NCBI GenBank assembly: GCA_036480335.1
Contig: JAZGGH010000004.1
Location: 26,664 to 90,663, forward strand
Source: JAZGER01 sp036480335
Lineage (GTDB): Bacteria; Pseudomonadota; Gammaproteobacteria; DSM-19610
Reading direction: 5' to 3'
Length of the DNA: 64,000 bases
This document shows, one piece after another, positions 42,523 to 52,200 of the stretch. A program made the position numbers and the translations under genes. Within the stretch, counting starts at the first letter, position 1. Each line of letters begins with the position of its first letter. Below the pieces are notes generated by a model. It searched no databases and had not been told where the DNA came from. It saw nothing but the letters and a program-made list of their open reading frames with translations.

Positions 42523-43317
42523 TTAATTCCGATCCCTATGGATTCTATCCCGATGGGAGCGTTCAGCAAGTCCTACCGATACCAGCGAACGCTGCGGTCG
42601 CCAGCGTGGTTTTATCGGTGTAATCGTTGTTAATCTTTTTCTTGCTACTAACAGATAACAACCTGACACTAATGGCCAGCGTGAACTATGGAGCTTTTTC
42701 AATACTCGCATACTAGCAACACTGGTGGCCGAAGGACCAGGCAATACAGGAAAATAATATTCCTGCCGGATAAAATCGTAACCCAGTAAAGACAGCCAGT
42801 CTTTCACACGAGATAATCGCATAAATGGCAAAGACCATGGAACCGTGTTTGAGAATCTGCGAAACAGATGCCTGATACCCCAGAGACTGATTGGGTTAAA
42901 ACCAAGAATAACCAGATTACCTTCAGGAATAAGACAGCGATCAATTTCTCGTAACAACTGGTAAGGATCATTTGCGAGCTCCAGCGTGTGTGGCAACACA
43001 AATGAATCAACGCTGTCAGTCTGCCAGGGGAGTGCCTCACAACTGGCCTGTATGCTAACCTCCGGTAGAATTTCGGCAGGCAACAATGACTGAGTAAAAT
43101 TGTTCAACACCCGACTTGATGAAAACAGTTTTCCAGATAACCAAACTGGATCAATCATTACCAGAAAGTAACCAAACATATTCCCCAGTACAGACTCCAG
43201 GATAGCTGTTTCCTGTTCTCTCAGCTTCTGTCCGAGAGGTTGGTTCATCCAGTCACGCAGTGCCTGCCTCCTTGTAAGCTGATTCTGGATAGATCCCACA
43301 TGCTTGTTAGTCTTCAT
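42523..43317 (-). CDS. YafS-like SAM-dependent methyltransferase
   Basis: 264 aa with a methyltransferase-11-type core: SFVLPHTLELANDPYQLLRE, then IDRCLIPEGNLVILGFNPIS, which are motifs III-V; motif I is degenerate. Position 14 bases before rnhA is that of E. coli yafS, so orthology is likely. Substrate unknown. In E. coli gloB lies between yafS and mltD; here the mltD gene is the direct divergent neighbour. Confidence 0.8.
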   Translation of the reverse strand: MKTNKHVGSIQNQLTRRQALRDWMNQPLGQKLREQETAILESVLGNMFGYFLVMIDPVWLSGKLFSSSRVLNNFTQSLLPAEILPEVSIQASCEALPWQTDSVDSFVLPHTLELANDPYQLLREIDRCLIPEGNLVILGFNPISLWGIRHLFRRFSNTVPWSLPFMRLSRVKDWLSLLGYDFIRQEYYFPVLPGPSATSVASMRVLKKLHSSRWPLVSGCYLLVARKRLTTITPIKPRWRPQRSLVSVGLAERSHRDRIHRDRN

Positions 43318-43434
43318 AAAGACAATAATAACTGAAAATTAGTATCCAGCGTACTTGACCTGATCTTCCTGCCCTGTCAGCATTAACACAACTAACCAGG
43401 GGGCGATTCAGGCATTCTTGCAGAATCTGGCATT

Positions 43435-44688
43435 ATGATAAAAACTTCAGGGCTATTTCAATTTATTCGCATTAAAATCCCATTATTAGGGCTATTGTTT
43501 CTACAAAGCAACCTATCCGCGAACACACAAAACCTCACTGACCAGGATTTCTGGGCTGCAGTCCGAAATGAATTCTTGCTGGATATCCCGGATAACGCTC
43601 GAATCCAGGTACATCGTAAATGGTATTTCAATAATCCAGACTACCTTGAACGGGTTCTAACGCGTGCAAAACCCTATTTATGGCATATTCGGCTGGAAAT
43701 ATTACGTCGTGGTATGCCAGGCGAAATACTGTTTTTACCCCTTGTTGAAAGTGCTTACAGTCCTTACGCACGATCTGCTTGGAAGGCCGTTGGATTATGG
43801 CAATTCATTCCTACTACCGGGAAACGCTTTAAACTCTCTCAAAATGGCTGGTATGATGGCCGCAGGGATATTCTTCAATCAACGGAAGCCGCGCTTAACT
43901 ATCTCGAACTCCTCTATAAACGCTTTGATAACGACTGGTTATTAGCCCTGGCAGCATATAATTCCGGTGAAGGGACTGTCTCAAAAGCCATACGCCGCAA
44001 TAAGAAAGCACATAAACCGATAGATTTCTGGCATCTAAAGCTGCCAAGAGAAACTCGCGAATATGTGCCCAATCTACTCGCTGTTTGCAATCTGATACAG
44101 GATCCTGAAAAGCATAACATCCAGCTACCGCCCACCAAAGATGCGCCTTTCTTTGAAATTGTAAATATTGAGGACACTATAGACCTTGCAACAGCCGCTG
44201 ATTTGGCAAAAATGCCTCTTCAGGATCTGGAAAACCTGAATCCTGGCTTCCTGATGGGACTCATTCCTCCAGATGGACCTAAGCGCTTGCTAGTACCCAT
44301 AGAAAATAGCGCGGAATTGATAGTTGCTCTGGAAAACACGAAAGATATTCAAAAGTCTCGCTGGAAAAAACATCATGTCAGGTCAGGTGACACACTCAGC
44401 GAAATTGCAAAAAAATATGGTACATCTATAAAAATTATTAGATATGCGAATAACCTTTCAGGGAATACTATCAAGATTAAACAGATTTTGCGGATACCCA
44501 CGAATACCACCAGCAAACGTTTCAAAGATACCATTCGGGTGAAACGCTACCTCGTCAGGAAAGGCGATACTTTATGGGATATAGCGCGCAGCCATAATGT
44601 CAGTGTAAAAATGCTTCGCCGCTGGAATGAATTATCTCCCAGAGGGATAATTCGTCCCGGAGAACAGTTGAAACTCGCCGCGAATTAA
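43435..44688 (+). CDS. mltD: membrane-bound lytic murein transglycosylase D
   Basis: 417 aa. Signal peptide (about 13-29), then a goose-lysozyme-like transglycosylase with catalytic E105 in LPLVESAYSPYARS, GLWQFIPTTGKRF and ALAAYNSGEGTVSKAI. Two LysM domains close it (about 350-390 and 372-416: VRSGDTLSEIAKKYG and VRKGDTLWDIARSHN). It cleaves peptidoglycan to give 1,6-anhydromuropeptides. The signal peptide lacks the lipobox cysteine of the E. coli protein, so it is probably periplasmic rather than an outer membrane lipoprotein. Confidence 0.93.
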   Translation: MIKTSGLFQFIRIKIPLLGLLFLQSNLSANTQNLTDQDFWAAVRNEFLLDIPDNARIQVHRKWYFNNPDYLERVLTRAKPYLWHIRLEILRRGMPGEILFLPLVESAYSPYARSAWKAVGLWQFIPTTGKRFKLSQNGWYDGRRDILQSTEAALNYLELLYKRFDNDWLLALAAYNSGEGTVSKAIRRNKKAHKPIDFWHLKLPRETREYVPNLLAVCNLIQDPEKHNIQLPPTKDAPFFEIVNIEDTIDLATAADLAKMPLQDLENLNPGFLMGLIPPDGPKRLLVPIENSAELIVALENTKDIQKSRWKKHHVRSGDTLSEIAKKYGTSIKIIRYANNLSGNTIKIKQILRIPTNTTSKRFKDTIRVKRYLVRKGDTLWDIARSHNVSVKMLRRWNELSPRGIIRPGEQLKLAAN

Positions 44689-44704
44689 TATCAACAAACT
44701 CTCA

Positions 44705-45676
44705 TCAGATACCGGGATAGCCTAAACCTCGATTAAGACCGCCTGCAATTTCTTCAAAATGCCGAATATTTTCTTCCGTCAACTTCGTCCGCCAACGATC
44801 ATCCATTGGACGAATACCTTCATCCGCCAGTTTAAATCTTGTAGGATTACCGCCAGCAGAATGCATTACGGTATCTTGCCCAAATTCTAGCATCTGTTTA
44901 TCATAAGGCACACCAAGCCATTGACATAGCTCCTGCATATGCAGTTCAGGATCCGTAGTAAATTCTTCATATTTCATCGAATAGTAATGCGCTGGATCAA
45001 CCCATTTATCGAGTAATTTTTTTGTCAGGCTATGGTAATGCTTCCAACGTTTTACAGCACGTTCGAACGGCATATTCTGAGTCATCCTTGATGCAGACAC
45101 ACCTCTACCATCTCTTGTAAGATGTAAAATACGAACATCATCAGGAAATTCCCGATATAAATGAACAGCTTTGCGCGGTAACTTAGACGCATCTACAATG
45201 ACATCTTTATCCCATACGTTCGCAGCAGAAGAAAACAACCGCATAGTATTGCGTGCACCCTCTTTTAAAGAGGGTAAAGTGAGCCATGCTCCTCCAATTG
45301 GCCTGGGTATATCCAGGCCAATTGTATCCATTGCCCCACGAAACCTGGCCAGAGCAACACGTTTTCGACTCTGATACTTATGATCAACCTTGCCAGTTCC
45401 ATCCTTCCATTTCATGGCATCATCAAGATGCAGGCCATATGGCGTCAGGCGCATATCCACGCCTGTCCTGGAAGCCAGATCAGCAAAAACCCGACCCCAC
45501 TCACTGCATTCACGCAACTCACTGCCGCAAGTACAATGTTCTCCCAGAGACAAAAGCTTCGGGATATAACAAACCTCACCAAGATTGGCTATGCGTGGAT
45601 GCTGGCCCAATACCAGACTGAGCAGTGTAGAACCTCCGCGAGGCGATGACATAATATATAAGGTTTTTACCGGCAT
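44705..45676 (-). CDS. sulfotransferase-family protein
   Basis: 323 aa. The 5'-phosphosulfate loop SSPRGGSTLLSLVLGQHP (residues 10-27) and the 3'-phosphate motif LTRDGRGVSASRM with the conserved Arg and Ser are present. A Cys-rich segment (GEHCTCGSELRECSEW) follows the first helix, typical of one bacterial sulfotransferase group. It would move a sulfonate group from PAPS to a sugar, lipid or peptide. Next to the giant surface-protein genes, an extracellular glycan or lipid substrate is plausible. Convergent with mltD. Confidence 0.85.
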   Translation of the reverse strand: MPVKTLYIMSSPRGGSTLLSLVLGQHPRIANLGEVCYIPKLLSLGEHCTCGSELRECSEWGRVFADLASRTGVDMRLTPYGLHLDDAMKWKDGTGKVDHKYQSRKRVALARFRGAMDTIGLDIPRPIGGAWLTLPSLKEGARNTMRLFSSAANVWDKDVIVDASKLPRKAVHLYREFPDDVRILHLTRDGRGVSASRMTQNMPFERAVKRWKHYHSLTKKLLDKWVDPAHYYSMKYEEFTTDPELHMQELCQWLGVPYDKQMLEFGQDTVMHSAGGNPTRFKLADEGIRPMDDRWRTKLTEENIRHFEEIAGGLNRGLGYPGI

Positions 45677-45799
45677 TTTTTATCCATTAATAATAACTAA
45701 CTCTGTACAACGTGTAATACTATCTGTTAACGGCTGCTAATCGCAATAACTCAAATCCAGTTTTTTACGGGGGTTATGTCTATTTTGTAAAATATAGAC

Positions 45800-45832
45800 A
45801 AAAAAATACACAGGCATTTACATGCCTGTGTA
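45800..45832 (-). terminator. intrinsic terminator after the smaller giant surface-protein gene
   Basis: TACACAGGCAT and ATGCCTGTGTA form a perfect 11-bp stem with a 4-base loop (45807-45832), followed on the minus strand by seven T residues. It lies 23 bases past the stop at 45855. Confidence 0.9.
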
Positions 45833-45854
45833 TGGAAGAGCAGCTAAACAGTGA

Positions 45855-48800
45855 TTACTGCTGACTAACTGTCGCTGTTGCTGACCCTCCTTTGCTACTG
45901 GATAGTTTTATCTTATTAGGCTTAACATTAACATTTTTAAATGTTTTCTGGTAAAAACCTTTACCTGCTCTCCAATTGAGCGTACCAAGCGTCTTAGTTA
46001 CTCCATTAGTCACAGATTTAACAGTGATATTTGCAGAGCCTGCAGGCTGCGCATCAGAGGTTACCCGAACCCAAAGCTGTTTATCCGCAGTGAAATACAC
46101 TGCACGGGAAACATTGAGCTGATCGCTATTGCCTGATGAACCATCATTGTCATTGATGGTGATAATGCCCTCATTATCTGCAATGGTTGCATTTGTCGCA
46201 TTCGACAAAACAACTCTGATCGTTTCATCGGGTTCTGTTCTATTATCATCAATAACTGGAACACTCACGGTTTTACTGACATCACCAGGGTTGAAGGTCA
46301 ACGTACCGCCTCTCCATTGATAGTCACTCCCACCACCGGTTGCTGTACCCCGTTTAGTCGCATATTTAACCGTAACTGTTTGTGTACTCGCTGGACTTAA
46401 AGTGATGTCTATTTGAGCAGATCCCACACTTTCATCGACTGCAACATCACTCACCGACAAGTCTGAAATACCAGATGTGCCATCATTATCAGTAATGGTG
46501 ATAATACCTTCTGCATCGTTTATCGCAGCGTTACTGGCATTGGAGAGGACCAGCTTGAATGTTTCATCACTTTCGACGAGTAGATCATCTGTTATTGGTA
46601 TGCTAACAATTTTTCCTGTTTCACCAGGATTGAATGTCAAAACACCACCTCGCCATTTATAGTCTGTTCCGCCACCTTTCGCTGACAGTTGCTTGGTAAC
46701 GTATTGAACAGTTACTGTTGTAGTACTGGCAGGATTCAATGCAATAGCCACTTGAGCCTGGCCCACACCTTCTGTAACCGTTAAGTCTGTAACTGACAGG
46801 CCTGTTGTAGTACCACCGCCGCCGCCAGAACCATCTTCCTTGATATTGACGCGCCCTCTACCTGTCTGAATATCGCTATTCACTGCATCCGACAGATTAA
46901 CGAAAAAGAATTCCGATGCTTCGTCAATATTATCAGTCACTATATCTATAGACAGGGTTTTAGCCGTTTCACCTACTGCAAATGTCAATATTCCCGTTTT
47001 CGCGACAAAATCAGAACCCGCTCTCGCTGAAAGAGCATCCTCAGTTGAATACGAAACTGATACAGGAACTGTTGAAGCCTGCGACAAAGTAACTGACAAA
47101 TTTGCATTGCCATCGCTTTCATTAACAGTCACTCCCTGAATAGAAAGTTTTACACTATTACCAGAAGCATCCGGTGCAACGGGTCCAAGTGTTTCAGCAT
47201 GGATAATTCCACCTTCCTGTATCACATATAACTTATTAGCTGAGACATTATTGAAGGTATCTACTATTCCACCTGGCCATTCAATTCTTAAATCAACAGA
47301 ATTATTTGGGCCCAGACCAAAATGAATGCGTTTATCATTTTGTGACCAGCGATGTGTGCCACCATTTTGTTCTCTTAATTGTGTTTTACCGCCCGCAGTT
47401 GCGTAAATCTTTGCGCCGATGCCGTCACGATTAGAGGATGTTCCTTCAAGATCAATTTCGATCCAGCGGTTATTGTTTACCGTTGTATTTCTATATAATT
47501 GATCTGCCGATCTGAAACGCACTGGGAATAATTGCAGACCATTGGTGACATACATATCCACTTTGCCATCACCGTCATAATCAGAAACTACAACACTTTC
47601 TGCAATGCCTTTTTTATCCAGCACATTGGCTCCAACCGGCCCTTTGGCACCACCCGCATTATTAACGATATCAAACTTACCATTACCGCGGTTTTTATAG
47701 AGAATATTGGGTAAATTATCAACACCAGTACCACAAATTGTGTAAAGATCAATATCCATGTCATTATCAAAATCTGCGGCAGCAGCACTAACACAACTAA
47801 TTTTGTTATTTAAAGCACCAAGATCTGATGCGCGAATTAGTGGCACATTGGAGCCTGCATAACCATTTCCAGTGTTAAGCAACATAACCGGTTCCTGTGG
47901 CCTGTCAGCGCCTGTCATACCTATCGCAACTACATTTGATACGGCTGATGAACTGGTAATAATCAGATATGCTGTGGTATGGATGCCACCAGCAACAATT
48001 TCGAATAACCATTCCTGAGTAACAGGGTCATATCCAATATACAATCCGCGGTCACCTGCCTGAGTCGTGGTATGTGGCTTGATACCGTGGTTACGCGTTT
48101 CATTAGGATTCAAATTTAACCGGTACTTTGTCATGCTTCCAGCACGTGCTTCTTCGCCAGGGTGGTAACCATTACTACCAATGTACATTTTGAACAAACC
48201 AAGAAAAGTATGTAAGCCTATATCAAGATTGCCGTTTGATTTGAAATGAAAGGATCTATTCGGGTTTTGGGCCCCTGACGGCATCCAGGCTTCGAGGCGA
48301 TTGTTGCCAAACTGTTTAGCCTGTAGACGACGTAACCGTCCTCGCAGAAAGACAACGTCATTATGAAGGTCATTATTAAAATCGCCGATAGCAGCATCTG
48401 CAACGAGCGTGACAGCTGGGATTTTACTTGATATATCAATAAACGGAATTTGAGTCATATCAAAAGCTGACGTTGGAAAAGCCCCTTCAGGGCCACCAAG
48501 ATACTCAAGACTGCCGTCATCATTTAAATCAACTAATAATCCAAAGTTTGTTGAGCTGCCAGCATCAACAAGATGTATTCTATTTCCTGTTTCTCTGCCA
48601 GAGTTTATAAAGCCTTTATTTGGCAAAGTATTTTTTAGTGAAAAGTTCTGTGTCCTGGTTTGAAGAAACATATCGAGATCACCGTCAAGGTCATAATCGA
48701 CCCATAAAGGTAAACGGCCTTCTCGATCTTCTGATACACCATACTGCTGGGCTCTTTCACGGAAAATACCTCCTTCATTTTCCATAAATTCGCCATCGAA

Positions 48801-49184
48801 ACGAGCGCCTGTTGTCACCATCAGGTCCTGATCGCCATCATTATCAAAATCACCCCATAACCCGCCATGATGATCAGTTAACCAATTGCCGCCCAACCAG
48901 GCTTGCCCAGGATCAACTTTAGTCGTCTTATCCGCAAACGTACCATTGCATAAATTTTTATACAGGCGTGCTTGTTGTCGATGATGATTAACAAACAGGT
49001 CAGGGCAGCGATCGTTATTATAATCGCCCCATGATGCTCCATAGGCCTCAGAATCTCTAAAAGGTCCTGGCACTACCTGGAAGGAGATATCGGCAGATAT
49101 CGTGTTCACACCAGCCATCAAACTTACTGCCAGCACCAACTGCCCGACATACTTCCATTTGCCTAATTTATATAAACTCTCCAT
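45855..49184 (-). CDS. giant secreted FG-GAP/UnbV/Calx-beta protein
   Basis: 1109 aa from the ATG at 49184, which has GGTGG upstream; an ATG 12 bases earlier lacks one. Signal peptide (about 10-32). Residues 35-570 hold FG-GAP/VCBS propeller repeats with Asp-rich metal sites (DYNNDRCPDLFVNH, DFDNDGDQDLMVT, DFDNDMDIDLYTI, DYDGDGKVDMYV). An ASPIC/UnbV domain follows (about 575-665, GTSSNRDGIGAKIY). Three Calx-beta domains of about 105 residues come next, and a C-terminal beta domain of about 85 residues. Such proteins are exported, bind Ca2+ and often take part in adhesion. It shares its design with the larger gene just upstream. Confidence 0.88.
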   Translation of the reverse strand: MESLYKLGKWKYVGQLVLAVSLMAGVNTISADISFQVVPGPFRDSEAYGASWGDYNNDRCPDLFVNHHRQQARLYKNLCNGTFADKTTKVDPGQAWLGGNWLTDHHGGLWGDFDNDGDQDLMVTTGARFDGEFMENEGGIFRERAQQYGVSEDREGRLPLWVDYDLDGDLDMFLQTRTQNFSLKNTLPNKGFINSGRETGNRIHLVDAGSSTNFGLLVDLNDDGSLEYLGGPEGAFPTSAFDMTQIPFIDISSKIPAVTLVADAAIGDFNNDLHNDVVFLRGRLRRLQAKQFGNNRLEAWMPSGAQNPNRSFHFKSNGNLDIGLHTFLGLFKMYIGSNGYHPGEEARAGSMTKYRLNLNPNETRNHGIKPHTTTQAGDRGLYIGYDPVTQEWLFEIVAGGIHTTAYLIITSSSAVSNVVAIGMTGADRPQEPVMLLNTGNGYAGSNVPLIRASDLGALNNKISCVSAAAADFDNDMDIDLYTICGTGVDNLPNILYKNRGNGKFDIVNNAGGAKGPVGANVLDKKGIAESVVVSDYDGDGKVDMYVTNGLQLFPVRFRSADQLYRNTTVNNNRWIEIDLEGTSSNRDGIGAKIYATAGGKTQLREQNGGTHRWSQNDKRIHFGLGPNNSVDLRIEWPGGIVDTFNNVSANKLYVIQEGGIIHAETLGPVAPDASGNSVKLSIQGVTVNESDGNANLSVTLSQASTVPVSVSYSTEDALSARAGSDFVAKTGILTFAVGETAKTLSIDIVTDNIDEASEFFFVNLSDAVNSDIQTGRGRVNIKEDGSGGGGGTTTGLSVTDLTVTEGVGQAQVAIALNPASTTTVTVQYVTKQLSAKGGGTDYKWRGGVLTFNPGETGKIVSIPITDDLLVESDETFKLVLSNASNAAINDAEGIITITDNDGTSGISDLSVSDVAVDESVGSAQIDITLSPASTQTVTVKYATKRGTATGGGSDYQWRGGTLTFNPGDVSKTVSVPVIDDNRTEPDETIRVVLSNATNATIADNEGIITINDNDGSSGNSDQLNVSRAVYFTADKQLWVRVTSDAQPAGSANITVKSVTNGVTKTLGTLNWRAGKGFYQKTFKNVNVKPNKIKLSSSKGGSATATVSQQ

Positions 49185-49268
49185 TAAACCACCCATAATT
49201 TATTAAAAACATAACAACACTCAAGAAACATACCAAAAATGCCCGCAGCCAAGCTCACGCCATCCTGT

Positions 49269-52200
49269 TTAATTATTTATTATAGTCGCACGGCCACGAT
49301 TATCTACGATTGTGCCATTGGCAATATTCTCAAGCAACAACTCGAATAATTCATTCTGTTCGATAACAGCATCATTGATAATAGGCACAAGAATCTGTTT
49401 CGTCAATTCTCCAGGCATAAACTCAAGACTACCGGAAATAGCCGTATAATCCAGACCTGAAGCCGCATCATTACTGACGGCAGTAATGGCGAGATCATCA
49501 ATCGCAGCCTCAACCAGACTTCCAGTACCATTATCGGCAGCTTCAATCAGAATACGAATGGTTTGTCCGGCAAAATTACTGATATCTGCAGAATGCGTTT
49601 TCCAGACGGCTGCTTTCGTTTGATCCTGCTTGCCAAATTCCTCAAGAACAACAGACGTACCCGCTCCTGTAATAGAAACACGGAAGAAGTCATCTGTATT
49701 AGAATTAAACAGGTAAGCAAAATAGTAGCTGAAATCCATCATTATCTGCTGGCCTGCCGGCAAGGTAATTGCCGGTGATCGCATGGATGTAACACCATTA
49801 TCGATATCGTCATATCCCACAGAAGAGCCTGCTGTTTTTCCGGTCACAAGATCAGAATTGCCACTGACTGTCTGACCCAGTTGTTGACGAGTACCGTTAT
49901 AATCTGTTCCTTCAGGAGTTCCACGTTCCCATCTACCCGTTGAGGCGGTATCAGAGCCAAATGGGTTTCTATTCCAGCCATTGCTGGTTTCAAAGTTATC
50001 TTCAAAAATTATAGAAGAGGATGGATTGCTTGATGTGCGGTAACCAACGGTTACAGAATTATCGCTCGCTCTGTCAAGACTCAGGGTAAAGACTGCATTT
50101 GCATCCAGCCCTTCAGTTACCGTTACATCGTTTATCGATAATCCAGGCAGCGGTTCATTATCTGTAATGGTTATTGAAACTGTGGAGGTTCCAATCAGTG
50201 CATTAGTAGCTGCAGTCAGGTTAACCTGGAAGTCTTCAGCATTTTCAGAGATAGCATCATCGACGATTGAAACAGACAGAGTTTGTTGAGTGGCACCCGG
50301 ACTGAAGGTAATCGTGCCTGTACCCGGCAAATAATCAGTCCCGGAAACCGCAGCACCATCAGTCATATTGTAGTCGACTGTTACTGGTAATGCACTGACT
50401 CCTGAAAGAGAGAGAACCAGATTGGCAGTGCCGACAGATTCTGTCACCGTCATACCCAAAACAGTAATTGACGGTGCTGATTCATTATCTGTGATTGTCA
50501 CCACCACGCTAGCCGATGACAGCGTGGCATTGACCGCATTGCTCAAGGCAACGGTGAAGCTCTCTGCCGTTTCTGTAATGGCATCATCGGTGATAGATAC
50601 GCTGATAGTCTTCGAAGCTTCACCGGCAGCGAAGCTCAACACACCACTGGCAGCCGTGTAATCGGTACCTGCGATGGCACTGCTATCTGCAGTGGCGTAG
50701 TCGATGGTAATGTTCTGCGTACTTACATGGCTCAGGGCAACTGTCAGACTGACTGTACCTGCAGCCTCACCAACGGTGATGTCCGTTACGGTCGCTGATG
50801 GCACAGATTCATTATCTGCGATTGTCACCACCGCGCTAGCCGAAGACAGCGTGGCATTGACCGCATTGCTCAGGGCAACGGTGAAGTTCTCTGCCGTTTC
50901 TGTAATGGCATCATCTGTGATAGATACGCTGATAGTCTTCGAAGCTTCACCGGCAGCGAAGCTCAACACACCACTGGCAGCCGTGTAATCGGTACCTGCG
51001 ATGGCACTACTATCTGCAGTGGCGTAGTCGATTGTAATACTCTGTGCACTCGCATGGCTCAGGGCAATCGTCAGAGTCGCTGTACCGTCAGCTTCGCCAA
51101 CAGTGATGTCTGTTACGGTGGCGGATGGCACAGATTCATTATCTGTGATTGTCACCGCCGCGCTAGCCGAAGACAGCGTGGCATTGACAGCATTGCTCAG
51201 GGCAACGGTGAAGCTCTCTGCCGTTTCTGTAATGGCATCATCTGTGATAGATACACTGATAGTCTTCGAAGTTTCACCGGCAGCGAAGCTCAACACACCA
51301 CTGGCAGCCGTGTAATCGGTACCTGCGATGGCACTGCCATTGAGAGTGGAATAATTGACATTAACCACTTCACTACTGGGTGCCGACAAAGAAACAGTTA
51401 GAGTCGCATTTCCACCCGCTTCATCAATGGTAAGATCACTGATATCCACTGAAACTTTCTGTAAACAGGCAGCCAGTGTTTCCATATCAAAAGGTGCTGC
51501 AATCTGAGATCGATTGACGCCAACAAATACAGTTGAACCTGTCGGTGATCCAGTTACCTCGAAACAAACATTTGCACCAGCTGGATAACTAAATTGAATA
51601 CCATCCTGTCCAGCGTTCCACATTTTCAACTGGTAAAGAATTTTTGCAGGTGAGGTACTATCCAGCACATCACTGCTTTCCAGGCTATATTCGGTAAGGC
51701 TTGTAAAGTCCTGATCCGCAGAAATACTCCCTGTATAGATTACACCGCTGGTACTACCACCACCGAGAGCCCGCATGTACCATTCACCCGTTGTGCAATC
51801 TTGCCACAGAAATATCCCTTTCTCACTACTTGAATCATAAGCTGGAGCGCCACAGCTCGACAGCTCATTATCTGTGATGGTAATCATTGACGAATTACTT
51901 ACAAGCACAACATTTTGTGGGTTTTCTAGTCGAATCGAGAATGTTTCCGCATCTTCTGACAATGCATCATCAATGATAGCAACTGAAACCGTCTGTGTTG
52001 TCTCGCCTGGATTGAATGTTAGAGTACCACTCACTGCAGTATAATCAGAACCAGCAGATGCACTTCCATTAACAGTCACATAATCAACAGTAATCAGCTG
52101 GGTGGATGGCGCCGAAAGATTAACAGTCAGAACTGCTTTTCCATCCGACTCTGAAACTGCTACATCAGATGCATTAATTGATGACAGTAGATTACAGGCA

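Noticed and set aside
43435..44688. MltD as an outer membrane lipoprotein
   Set aside because: No Cys is found near the end of the signal peptide (FLQSNLSAN), unlike the E. coli protein; a soluble periplasmic or anchored form is more likely.
50422..51401. Series of similar plus-strand open frames of 70-115 codons
   Set aside because: They are antisense to the tandem Calx-beta repeats of the 2008-aa gene and recur with the same 327-bp period, so they are by-products of the repeat.
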